64,000 bases of DNA. Origin: Lacrimispora saccharolytica (GTDB taxonomy: Bacteria > Bacillota > Clostridia > Lachnospirales > Lachnospiraceae). Position numbers and translations under genes: made by a program. Below the pieces are notes generated by a model. It did no database searches. It worked only from the letters and a program-made list of their open reading frames with translations, and was not told where the DNA came from. Every line of letters starts with the position of its first letter. The first letter of the stretch is position 1. The stretch is from the NCBI GenBank assembly GCA_016899975.1, contig JACJJN010000006.1:1-64000 (forward strand), written 5' to 3'. Of the stretch, positions 16,745 through 27,446 are shown in pieces.

Positions 16745-16791
16745 CGCAGCCGCAGCGCCTCCTTTCTCTTTCATCACTCTGCCGTTTTCCT

Positions 16792-16840
16792 GTAACCGTT
16801 CCGCCGTTTTTCTACAACCGTTCTGCTGACGAACGGTTAC
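16792..16840. repeat. Intra-operon hairpin with GTAACCGTTC ends (family D)
   Basis: The gap between subunits E and K contains GTAACCGTTC at one end and GAACGGTTAC at the other, with an inner AACCGTTC/GAACGGTT hairpin. Similar sequences occur at 46167-46196 and 56101-56127. No T-tract follows, so it may adjust mRNA stability between the membrane and soluble parts of the operon. Confidence 0.6.
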
Positions 16841-16847
16841 GCTTCCT

Positions 16848-19354
<2,507 letters not shown>

Positions 19355-19393
19355 ATCGGAAACCTCCTTTCCTTTTTCATCTGTCTGAAACCG

Positions 19394-19702
19394 TCAGATG
19401 ATCTTTTTCACAAGTGCCTGCAGGATCTCTTTCTCCTTTTTTTCCGCCCCGGACTTCAGGGCACGGATTTCCAGGGCAGCCGTCTCCCGGACTGCCTTCC
19501 TTTTGGCGTTCTCTTCCTGCTGTACCTTCTCCCTCCGGGACTGAGCTTCCCGGCGGAACGCATCCTTTCTCTGCCGCAGGGAGGCTTCTGCAAATTGCTG
19601 TGCCTCTGCCACAGCTTTCCTGCTTTGCTGCTCCGCCTGCTTTAATATTTCATCCGCTTCCTTTTCCGCCTGTTCTACCTCATGAAGCGCTGCATCTATC
19701 AT
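19394..19702 (-). CDS. V-type ATPase peripheral stalk subunit H (NtpF/G type)
   Basis: 102 residues, nearly all predicted coiled coil (ALHEVEQAEKEADEILKQAE and onward), the usual first gene of bacterial V-ATPase operons and partner of subunit E. The ATG at 19702 follows GGTGGTGAGAGG; the upstream-extended reading runs into a non-coding repeat and is rejected. Identification rests on position and coiled-coil character more than on motif. Confidence 0.8.
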   Translation of the reverse strand: MIDAALHEVEQAEKEADEILKQAEQQSRKAVAEAQQFAEASLRQRKDAFRREAQSRREKVQQEENAKRKAVRETAALEIRALKSGAEKKEKEILQALVKKII

Positions 19703-19724
19703 CCTCTCACCACCTGTCTGCACT

Positions 19725-19860
19725 TTTTTATTCCCGCGGGCAACGAGCCAAGCGGACATGCTTGCATGTCCATTTGGCGACTGCCGCGAGGGTCAAAAAC
19801 CCCGCAGCTCTGCTGCGTTACAAGTTTGATGCCCCGTAGCTTGCTGCGGGGTTTTTGACT
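19725..19860. repeat. Double-hairpin intergenic repeat (family B), copy 2
   Basis: Nearly identical to 8861-8997 over its whole length, with the same two palindromes (inner GGACATGC-TT-GCATGTCC; outer GTCAAAAACCCCGCAGC). Here it lies directly upstream of the V-ATPase operon, so if transcription starts further upstream both hairpins would be in the 5' leader. With the galA terminator it fills most of the 345-base gap 19703-20047. Confidence 0.85.
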
Positions 19861-19971
19861 CTATTTCCTTAAATTAGGTTCCCCAGATTTTTCACGAAAT
19901 GTCATACAATTTTTTCCAATGCCCGGATTCTCTTCAAAAGCAAGACGCCGCCGCAGGCATCGTTCCTGTCA

Positions 19972-20016
19972 GGCACAAAAACAGCGCGGCAGAGTCTGAA
20001 AACCCTGCCGCGCTTC
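19972..20016 (-). terminator. Terminator after alpha-galactosidase gene
   Basis: Minus strand AGCGCGGCAG pairs with CTGCCGCGCT (12-base loop) and is followed by GTTTTTGTG, 32 bases past the galA stop. Confidence 0.9.
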
Positions 20017-20047
20017 GGCATTTTTTACGGATCTTAAATTTTCTGTT

Positions 20048-22246
20048 TTACGCCTGCCTCTCCACCGCGATCAGCAGACAGGAATCATAATTACACTTCG
20101 GAACCGGAAGCAGATATCCGCCGTTCATCAGCGCCGCCCCGGTATAGCTGCTGCCTTCCACCTCATACACAGCATCCGGTTTCAGCCCTTTCCAGCGGAC
20201 GCGCACCGGCGCGGGGTTGCCGTGCAGATCCGTATAAACGGCTGCAAGAATGGCTCTATCCTGATCCTCCGCCACATAGCTCCACGCAGTCACATCATGG
20301 TTTTCCCAAGGAGAAGTCAATCGATAATAACTGCCGCTCTGGATCACCTTGTAATTTTCCTTGTAAACCTTTACCTGCTTTCTGACTTCTTCCTTGTCTT
20401 CCTCACTGAGTTTGCTCAGATCCAGTTCGTATCCGAACGCTCCCTGCATTGCGCAGATTCCTCTGGTCTTAAACGGTGTCTCCCTGCCGTTCTGATGGTT
20501 AGGGCACACAGAGACATGAGCGGAAACACTGGACATGGGATATCCAAAAGAAGTTCCGTACTGGATCTTCAGACGTTCCACCGCATCGGTGTTATCACTG
20601 CACCAGATCTGCGGGGCATAATAGAGCATTCCCGCGTCGAACCTTCCGCCTCCGCCGCTGCATCCTTCCAGCAGCAGGTCCGGATAACGTTCCAGCAGAT
20701 GTTCGCTCATCTCATACAGGCCGAGCACATACCGATGGAGGATTTCTCCCTGGCTGCCCTCCGGCAGCGCCGCGCTGTATACATTCTCGATGCTGCGGTT
20801 CATGTCCCATTTGATATAAGTAATATTCGCTTCGTCCAGGATCCGGAATATCTGCTGTTCTATATATTCTCTCACATCTTTTCTTGAAAAATCCAGCACC
20901 AGCTGGTTTCTGCTCCGCACCGGAGATCTTCCGGGAATCTGCAGAGCGAAATCCGGATGTTCCCGGTACAGATCGCTGTCCTCAGAGATCATCTCCGGCT
21001 CAAACCAAAGACCGAAGGACAGGCCAAGGGCATTGACTTTCTCCGCCAGCTCTTTCATGGTACATCCCAGTTTTTCTTCGTTGACCTTCCAGTCGCCCAG
21101 ACCGGAATTGTCGCTGTCACGTTTTCCGAACCAGCCGTCGTCCAATACCAGCATATCCAATCCAAGGTCGCTGGCCTGGCGGGCGATGTTCATCAGTTTT
21201 TCTTCATTGAAATCAAAGTAGGTTGCCTCCCAGTTATTGACCAGCACCGGACGGAGCCGATCCTTCCACGGGCTGCGGATCAGGCGCTGATGGAATGCGC
21301 GCTGGAACCGGCGAGAAAGGCCGGTGAACCCTTCCTCTGTGTAAACCATGCAGACTTCCGGTGTCGTAAAACGCTCTCCGTCTGCCAGTCTCCAGCAGAA
21401 CTCTTCCTCATTGATTCCCATGACCAGACGTGTCTGATCCAACTGATCCACCTCTGCCTGCGCCTGGAAGCTTCCGCTGTACAGCAGAGAAAATCCGCAG
21501 CACGCTCCCTGGTCCTCCGTGGTCTCCGGCCGGCTGAGAATCACAAATGGGTTATGATGATGGCTGGAGGTTCCCCTCCGGCTGCTGATCTGAGTGATTC
21601 CGTGAGGCAGCGCCCGGCGTTCCATCTGGCGTTCCATCGCATGTTTTCCATAAAAATGGATCAGATCAAAACCACCCTCCGCAAAATCCACACAGGCACT
21701 CATCACCCGCTTCAATTCCACCGTCTTTCCGGTATGGTTCTCGATCACAGCTGCACGTGTGATCACATCCTCTTCCTCGTACACACCATAGAGCAGGTGG
21801 ACGTAAAGTTCCTCGTATCGGTCTTTCAATACAATCTCCAGCGTAGAGATTCCTTCTTCACCGGCACCGGCAAACATCGCCGGCAGACCTTCCAGACGGT
21901 ATTTGCCATCCATGATCCGGCTGCTGTGATACCTGAGATCCAGCGCCGGAACCTGTCCCTCCAGATTTGCTTTCAATCCGGTGATCCGGTAATCTCCATC
22001 TCCATAGACCGGGTATTCCTGGGGATAAAAATCCAGAGAATAGGTACGGTCATTCCCCAGATCCCCCGGCTGTCCGGAATATCCCCGGTCCGCCGGCATG
22101 ATCAGATAAGAGTAATCACTTTCGTCTGTCTTTGCCCCGTAATAGGTATGCAGAAGCATGCCATGCCGGTCAACTTTCATTTGATAGGTGCTCGTCCGTG
22201 TCTGAAGCGTAAAAGTTCCGGACTCTTTCTTCTCAATAATCGCCAT
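20048..22246 (-). CDS. Alpha-galactosidase, GH36
   Basis: 732 residues, the full length of GH36 enzymes that release galactose from melibiose, raffinose and related sugars. An N-terminal beta-sandwich (1-330), a TIM barrel (VNNWEATYFDFNE; LDDGWFG; FGLWFEPEMIS; ITYIKWDMNR with the Asp nucleophile; CSGGGGRFD; WCSDNTDA with the acid/base Asp) and a C-terminal beta domain. No signal peptide, so it acts inside the cell. It stands 45 bases after the GH13 gene and is probably co-transcribed under LacI control. Confidence 0.95.
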   Translation of the reverse strand: MAIIEKKESGTFTLQTRTSTYQMKVDRHGMLLHTYYGAKTDESDYSYLIMPADRGYSGQPGDLGNDRTYSLDFYPQEYPVYGDGDYRITGLKANLEGQVPALDLRYHSSRIMDGKYRLEGLPAMFAGAGEEGISTLEIVLKDRYEELYVHLLYGVYEEEDVITRAAVIENHTGKTVELKRVMSACVDFAEGGFDLIHFYGKHAMERQMERRALPHGITQISSRRGTSSHHHNPFVILSRPETTEDQGACCGFSLLYSGSFQAQAEVDQLDQTRLVMGINEEEFCWRLADGERFTTPEVCMVYTEEGFTGLSRRFQRAFHQRLIRSPWKDRLRPVLVNNWEATYFDFNEEKLMNIARQASDLGLDMLVLDDGWFGKRDSDNSGLGDWKVNEEKLGCTMKELAEKVNALGLSFGLWFEPEMISEDSDLYREHPDFALQIPGRSPVRSRNQLVLDFSRKDVREYIEQQIFRILDEANITYIKWDMNRSIENVYSAALPEGSQGEILHRYVLGLYEMSEHLLERYPDLLLEGCSGGGGRFDAGMLYYAPQIWCSDNTDAVERLKIQYGTSFGYPMSSVSAHVSVCPNHQNGRETPFKTRGICAMQGAFGYELDLSKLSEEDKEEVRKQVKVYKENYKVIQSGSYYRLTSPWENHDVTAWSYVAEDQDRAILAAVYTDLHGNPAPVRVRWKGLKPDAVYEVEGSSYTGAALMNGGYLLPVPKCNYDSCLLIAVERQA

Positions 22247-22291
22247 TTCTTGTTCTCCTTTTGCATTCTAGTCTCATCAAATACGTTTCCA

Positions 22292-24091
22292 TTATACCAG
22301 CCACAAATACTCATACGGCCCCAGCAGGATCTTGTTGCTGTAAGAGCGTACCGGCCGGCCGGTCAGCATATCCGTCATTTCTCCCGGAAGACCGAACCAG
22401 CTGAACCGGTCGGCATCCACCCACTGTTCCTGTTCCGAGAAATTCGCCAGTACCATCATCTTATTTTCTTTATGGAACCCAAAGACTGCCGGATTGTCCA
22501 GATCCACCGGGGTGGATTTCAGGTCTGACCGGAAATACTCACAGTTCCGGCGGATTTCCAGCATCCGGCGGATGCCCTGGAAAATCTGTCCCTGAACGGT
22601 CGTCAGATCCTCACGCTTTTGCGCCGCCTCCCAGTCCATTTTCGGCCGGTGCAGCCACCGGGAATCTCCGGCCTCCTCCGGAACCTCCTTATAACTCCAG
22701 TCGTTCAGCTGACCGATCTCATCTCCGTTGTAAAACAGGGGAATTCCCGTATAGGAAATAATGATGGAATTCAGCAGCAGGATCCTCTTGACTGCCAGCT
22801 CGATCTTATAGCTGTGCTTCTCCTTCAAAGCCTGCTCCAGCCCGCACATGGAAGCAAAGGTACCGCTGTTTCTCGCGTCCAGCGTCACCGGATTGAATTC
22901 ATACAGCTCTCCGGTAGAAAAACTGCCCGGATACCGTCCTTCCATAAACCGGATCATAAACTGTTTATGGGCTTCCGGATCCCAGCCAAGCTCACTGAGC
23001 AGGTCCGTTTCAAATCCCCATCCAATATCGTCATGACATCTGCCGTAATTGATCCACACACCGTCCGCCGGCACTCCGTAATCTTTCGACAGGGATCGCT
23101 CCATCAGCCGCACATCCCTGGTGGCAAGCGAACTCCAAAGCAGGACCATCAGCGATGCGTTGTACATCACATTGCACTCTTTTGCTTCTTTGGTTCCAAA
23201 ATATTTGACGATCTCATGGGGCTCCACGATCGCCTCGCCCAGAAAGATAACAGACGGGCAGACCTCCTGCACGATCTGGTACATCATCTGAAGCAGCGTG
23301 TGCACCTTCGGATGGTTCATGCACCGGGTTCCGATTTCCTTCCACATATACGGGATTGCATCCAGCCGGAAGATATCGATGCCTTTGTTTGCCAGCGTCA
23401 GCAGCACTTCCACAATCTTGTTGAACACCTGCGGATTGGAATAATTCAGATCCCACTGAAATTCATAGAAACGGGTCATCACATACTTATTCAGATCCGG
23501 ATACCAGGTGAAATTTCCCGGCGCAACACCCGGAAAAATCTCCGTCATCGTCTTTTCATATTCCTGCGGGATCCGGTCATCGTCGAACATGTGATACATA
23601 TTGTCGTAATCATGATTGCCCTTCTTATATTCCTGTACCCAGACATGCTCCTTCGCCGTATGGTTCAGCACAAAATCGATGCAGGTGCGGATTCCGCGTT
23701 TCTTTAACAGCTTCACCACCCGTTCCAGCTGACGCATGGTTCCGAATTTGCGGTCCACCGAAAGATAATCCGACACCGCGTAACCGCCGTCGTTGTTTCC
23801 CTCTCTTGATTTCAGCAGCGGCATAAAATGCACATAAGTGATCCCAAGCTCCGCAAGATAATCAATCTTGTCCTCAAAGCCCTTCAGATTTTCACTGAAC
23901 CGGTCCACGTACAGCATCATTCCCGCCATCTTTTCGGACAGATACCACTGGTTTCCTTCCTTATCCTGCTTTTTCAGTTCCTGACTTCTCCCCGCCTTCG
24001 CTGCAGCGATGATCTCCTGCAGCTGCTCCCAACGGTACTGCGTGATCTCATTTTCCCCATACAATTCAAAATAGCTCTGCTTCAGTTCCAT
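22292..24091 (-). CDS. GH13 glycosidase, amylosucrase/sucrose hydrolase-like
   Basis: 599 residues. Barrel motifs of clan GH-H: FVLNHTAKEHVW, IDIFRLDAIPYMWKE (Asp nucleophile), IFLGEAIVEPHE (acid/base Glu) and WINYGRCHDDIGWG (third Asp). The long N-terminal helical part (EQLQEIIAAA...) and the GEAIV block are typical of subfamily 4, which splits sucrose or transfers its glucose. Paired with alpha-galactosidase this suggests raffinose-type sugar use: galactose removal, then sucrose cleavage. The ATG at 24091 was chosen for GGAGGTTGTC upstream; the reading from 24148 lacks a site. Cytosolic. Confidence 0.87.
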   Translation of the reverse strand: MELKQSYFELYGENEITQYRWEQLQEIIAAAKAGRSQELKKQDKEGNQWYLSEKMAGMMLYVDRFSENLKGFEDKIDYLAELGITYVHFMPLLKSREGNNDGGYAVSDYLSVDRKFGTMRQLERVVKLLKKRGIRTCIDFVLNHTAKEHVWVQEYKKGNHDYDNMYHMFDDDRIPQEYEKTMTEIFPGVAPGNFTWYPDLNKYVMTRFYEFQWDLNYSNPQVFNKIVEVLLTLANKGIDIFRLDAIPYMWKEIGTRCMNHPKVHTLLQMMYQIVQEVCPSVIFLGEAIVEPHEIVKYFGTKEAKECNVMYNASLMVLLWSSLATRDVRLMERSLSKDYGVPADGVWINYGRCHDDIGWGFETDLLSELGWDPEAHKQFMIRFMEGRYPGSFSTGELYEFNPVTLDARNSGTFASMCGLEQALKEKHSYKIELAVKRILLLNSIIISYTGIPLFYNGDEIGQLNDWSYKEVPEEAGDSRWLHRPKMDWEAAQKREDLTTVQGQIFQGIRRMLEIRRNCEYFRSDLKSTPVDLDNPAVFGFHKENKMMVLANFSEQEQWVDADRFSWFGLPGEMTDMLTGRPVRSYSNKILLGPYEYLWLV

Positions 24092-24204
24092 GACAACCTC
24101 CGTTTTTCCAGTATTTCCCTGCTCTCTGACCTTCCTGCTTCTTCTCACGCTTCCGTGTTTTCTGCCGTCGATTCAAAGGATTTCAGAAAGTTTTTCATGC
24201 TCTT

Positions 24205-24251
24205 ATCGTATCTGGTTTTGCAAGGTTATACAACAGGTTTTGTGCAAAACC
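24205..24251 (-). promoter_or_regulatory. Promoter and LacI-type operator of the GH13-galA operon
   Basis: Minus strand -35 TTGTAT (24233-24228), 17-base spacer, -10 TACGAT (24210-24205). A palindrome GGTTTTG-TG-CAAAACC (24236-24251) borders the -35, and a second half site GCAAAACC lies in the spacer. The LacI gene is immediately upstream, so this is its likely target. Confidence 0.65.
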
Positions 24252-24273
24252 AAACACGCCGCACAGGAACACA

Positions 24274-24318
24274 GGAGCGTGTTTGAAAATGCATTCCCGC
24301 AATTTTCAGACACGCTCC
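24274..24318. repeat. Short palindrome sharing arms with family A
   Basis: GGAGCGTGTTTGAAAAT pairs with AATTTTCAGACACGCTCC around an 11-base loop. The arm sequence matches the outer arms at 861-1015. As there, the stop codon of the adjacent gene (lacI, TGA at 24306-24308) is built into the arm. It is likely the lacI transcript end. Confidence 0.75.
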
Positions 24319-25319
24319 AGAATGTTCTTTACACTGTCCCGTACGATCAATTCCGTCGGCAGATGAATGGAACGCACCGGCACCTGCTCGCCGTGCAGCC
24401 GTTTCATCAGCATCCGCACCGCCTCACTGGCTTTTTCTTCCGGATGCTGGCGCACCGTAGTCAGCATGGGACTTGACAGGCGCGCGTAAATATTGTCATC
24501 GAAACCGGTCACAGAGAGATCCTCCGGCACTCTGATCCCCTCCGTTGTCATCAGAGTGATCGCCTCATTGGCATACAGATCATCGGTGAAAAATGCGGCG
24601 GTGCAGACCTTGCCCGCCTTTTCCCGCGCAAACTTCCGGATGATCTCACTGCGCAGATTCCGGTTCAGCGGCAGAGGATACCGGTCTTCCTCAAAAAATG
24701 GCAGATGATGGCTGCGCAGGGTTTCCCGAAACCCTTCATAACGCATCCGGTTACAGACGGAATCCTCCTTCTGATCCACAAAAAAAGCGATCCTGCGATG
24801 TCCCTGACGGATCAGATATTCGGCCATCTGCGAAGCCCCTTCCCGATCCTGAAGCCCGATATTGTCATATTCCCCGTCACCGGAATCAATAAAAACAATT
24901 GGCTTCGCCGACCGCTTCGCCAGCTCCTCGCATTGATCCGGTTCATAGCCAAGGACAATCGCACCTTCGATACTGCGCGCCTCCAGTTTCTGCAGGATCG
25001 CCTCCTCACCCGACGGAGAATCACTGACCACATAACGCCCATACTCCCGGAGATTCTCGATCACCGCCTCCATCAATGCACCGCAGAAAGGATCGGTCAG
25101 CACATTCCTCTTCTCTCCCAGACAAAAATCCAGTGCGATCAGGCGGATCTCCTTCGGATTCTCCCGGCGGTTTTCTCCGGTATAATGGTGCTCCACCAGC
25201 GCGATCTCTATCCTCTTTCTGGTCTCCGGTGACATTTTTCCCGTTCTTCCATTGATAACATTGGACACCGTAGTCGGGCTGACGCCCAACTCACTGGCAA
25301 GTTCCTTAATCGTGATCAT
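24306..25319 (-). CDS. LacI-family transcriptional regulator
   Basis: 337 residues. The N-terminal helix-turn-helix (MITIKELASELGVSPTTVSNVINGRTGKMSPETRKRI) and hinge are followed by a periplasmic-binding-protein-like effector domain (GAIVLGYEPDQCEEL; FIDSGDGEYDNIGLQDREGA; VTGFDDNIYARLSSPMLTTV). It should repress the adjacent GH13-galA operon through the palindrome at 24236-24251 and respond to an alpha-galactoside or product. The ATG at 25319 has AAGGAGATCGAT before it; the start at 25364 is rejected for lack of a site. Confidence 0.93.
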   Translation of the reverse strand: MITIKELASELGVSPTTVSNVINGRTGKMSPETRKRIEIALVEHHYTGENRRENPKEIRLIALDFCLGEKRNVLTDPFCGALMEAVIENLREYGRYVVSDSPSGEEAILQKLEARSIEGAIVLGYEPDQCEELAKRSAKPIVFIDSGDGEYDNIGLQDREGASQMAEYLIRQGHRRIAFFVDQKEDSVCNRMRYEGFRETLRSHHLPFFEEDRYPLPLNRNLRSEIIRKFAREKAGKVCTAAFFTDDLYANEAITLMTTEGIRVPEDLSVTGFDDNIYARLSSPMLTTVRQHPEEKASEAVRMLMKRLHGEQVPVRSIHLPTELIVRDSVKNILERV

Positions 25320-25414
25320 ATCGATCTCCTTCTCTTTTTTTGCTCCATAGACTCCCTCCTCCATCCAAAAATCCCTTGACGAGTTCTCAGGTCTTACAGT
25401 TTTCCCTCAACACT

Positions 25415-25444
25415 ATCATAGAATTATGGCACGCTCCGGGTCAA
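25415..25444 (-). promoter_or_regulatory. Promoter of the lacI-type gene
   Basis: Minus strand TTGACC (25444-25439), 18-base spacer, TATGAT (25420-25415), about 95 bases before the start codon. No second operator palindrome was found here. Confidence 0.7.
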
Positions 25445-25456
25445 GAGTTTTTTTTA

Positions 25457-27313
25457 TTATTCCATTTTCCGGTTGTAAAAATAGATAAACCGGTCGATCC
25501 CGTCCAAAATATCCTTGAATTCCTCCCGCGGCGCCAGCTCCACATACTGTTTCAAAAGTTCCTGTTCCCTATCCTTATATTTTCCATAAAAAATGTCAAA
25601 CAGGTTATGCCCTCTCAGGTAAATCCGGATTTCCTCCATATGCTCCTTCATATCCTCCGGCCCGATAAACTCCCGCCCCATCACCTGGGTCAGATGGCGT
25701 CCGCTGGACAGTCGGTGGAGATACTCCTGCCATTTTTCCCATAAGATCCGGTAAAAATCCTCCGGATATTTCAGCACTCCGATTTTTGTCATCAGTTCCG
25801 GATTCAAAAAGTAGTTTTCAAAAGAGTAGTACTTCAGGATCAGCACATTCCTCGGCCGTACCCGCGGCAGGCGGTCCACATCTTCCATCCTCCGTTCGTC
25901 GTAATATTTACACAGCGAACGGGTCAGTTCCTCCGGATCCTTTCCGTCTCCGTCCCGGATCATCAGAAACTGATCCTGGATGTATACCTGATTCATATAC
26001 TTCAGATTTGCGTAGGTTTTGATATTGGTACAGCTGTTGGTCGTGATGATCGCAACCCGCGACAAATTGCCCTGCTCATCGCAGATTTCCGAATAATATT
26101 TTTCCAGCAGCAGCGGCAGACGGCTCTTATCCTGTTTTCCTTCCACAAAGAAGACGAAATTCACATTAAGCAGGTCGTTTGCCGTATACCCAAGATCGTC
26201 CAGAATCTCGGAGATATCCGTTTTCTCCCGGATGACTGAATAATCTTCCTCGTCCAGTACCACCTGCCGGATCTGTCTGCGGTTGAAATGAGACAAAAGA
26301 TTCGGCGAATGGGTGGAAAAGATCACCTGGCTCTTCTTCGACAGCCGGAACAGGATTTCCCCGGAAATTTTCTGAAGTCTCGGATGCAGAAAGATTTCCG
26401 GATCCTCCACCACGATCAGCCCGGGAAGCTTCCCCTCTTCCTCCATGCATGCCTCCAGAAGAGAAAGGATATAAATACTCCTCATACCCTTGCCCATCTG
26501 ATCCACCGCCATCCCATATTCCCGATTGGGGTTATACACCGTCGTTTCCACCTGAAAAATCTGATTGGCATGGCACTGCAGTTCATAACAGATTTCTTCC
26601 TGCCTTCCGCTGTTTCTCCGGAAGATCCGGTTTACTCTTCTGGAAAATCCATCCAGGTTCATCTGATAAAGCTTGTATTCCAAAAGCTTTTCCGCCTCAA
26701 AAGCATTCATCTCATCGGGACGCTTCCGTTCAATCAGCCCCATACAGGAAAAACAGTGGCTGCATGGCTTTCCGCTGTCAAACATGCAGCAGCCGGTCCG
26801 CATCCGTTTCAGGAGATCGTCCTCCTGAAACATCAGGATCGTCTCCTGCATCTGTCGGATGTCTCTTTGGCTGTCCAGATAGAATACCTCCGGAAGGAGC
26901 TGACAGATATACCTGTTATTTTTATGCACCCCGTCAAAATACCGGATGTCCCCATCCGGGCTCGCCTGGAACGTAAAGCGCAGGCGTCCGTCTTTCCAGG
27001 AAGGCAGCTTGTTTCCAAAATCCGCCAGCCACTTTTCATACCTTTTATATCCGCTCACGATTTTTCTGGCGTGAAGGCTTTTCAGGCTTTCCTCATCCAG
27101 CTCGATCTCCGCTTCAATCTCAATCTTCTGCCGCTTTTCATTGAAATCTTCCGGCGCAATGACATAATTTCCCATCACCGCACGGATCGCATCCAGGATA
27201 CAGGTTTTTCCGGAACTGTTCTGTCCCACCAAGATCAGTACATTTTCAATTTCTGTAAGATGGATTTCGCGGATCGATTTGAAATGATAAATATGCAGTT
27301 CCGTGATACGCAT
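25457..27313 (-). CDS. OLD-family ATPase/TOPRIM nuclease with a Cys cluster
   Basis: 618 residues. ATPase part: Walker A GQNSSGKT (29-36 or so), signature region QMGKGMRS, Walker B LIVVEDPEIFLHP and H-loop VIFSTHSPNLLS. TOPRIM part: FVEGKQDKSRLP with its Glu, IITTNSCTN, and the metal-binding IRDGDGKDPE. This is the layout of OLD nucleases, DNases active in phage defence or repair. Between the lobes lies CCMFDSGKPCSHCFSC, five Cys in 16 residues, a probable metal-binding insert. The start at 27313 has AAGGAG before it. It stands alone: no GajB-like helicase or reverse transcriptase gene is adjacent. Confidence 0.85.
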   Translation of the reverse strand: MRITELHIYHFKSIREIHLTEIENVLILVGQNSSGKTCILDAIRAVMGNYVIAPEDFNEKRQKIEIEAEIELDEESLKSLHARKIVSGYKRYEKWLADFGNKLPSWKDGRLRFTFQASPDGDIRYFDGVHKNNRYICQLLPEVFYLDSQRDIRQMQETILMFQEDDLLKRMRTGCCMFDSGKPCSHCFSCMGLIERKRPDEMNAFEAEKLLEYKLYQMNLDGFSRRVNRIFRRNSGRQEEICYELQCHANQIFQVETTVYNPNREYGMAVDQMGKGMRSIYILSLLEACMEEEGKLPGLIVVEDPEIFLHPRLQKISGEILFRLSKKSQVIFSTHSPNLLSHFNRRQIRQVVLDEEDYSVIREKTDISEILDDLGYTANDLLNVNFVFFVEGKQDKSRLPLLLEKYYSEICDEQGNLSRVAIITTNSCTNIKTYANLKYMNQVYIQDQFLMIRDGDGKDPEELTRSLCKYYDERRMEDVDRLPRVRPRNVLILKYYSFENYFLNPELMTKIGVLKYPEDFYRILWEKWQEYLHRLSSGRHLTQVMGREFIGPEDMKEHMEEIRIYLRGHNLFDIFYGKYKDREQELLKQYVELAPREEFKDILDGIDRFIYFYNRKME

Positions 27314-27403
27314 ATGACTTTCACTCCTTTTCCCTGACAGACTTTGCCTGTTTCCCATCTTGTTTTCCGTCTTGTCTTCCCATAAAACTTCTCATACACC
27401 AAA

Positions 27404-27431
27404 ACACCGCAGGAAAATTTTCCTGCGGTGT
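27404..27431. terminator. Terminator of the GPH symporter gene
   Basis: A perfect 28-base palindrome, ACACCGCAGGAAAA and its complement, 15 bases past the symporter stop codon; TTTTGG follows on the minus strand. Confidence 0.85.
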
Positions 27432-27446
27432 ATCAAGGTTCATGCA

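Noticed and set aside
25457-27313. A Gabija-type or retron-type defence operon around the OLD nuclease
   Set aside because: Neighbours are a LacI regulator and a sugar symporter with their own promoters and terminators; no helicase, reverse transcriptase or toxin gene is adjacent.
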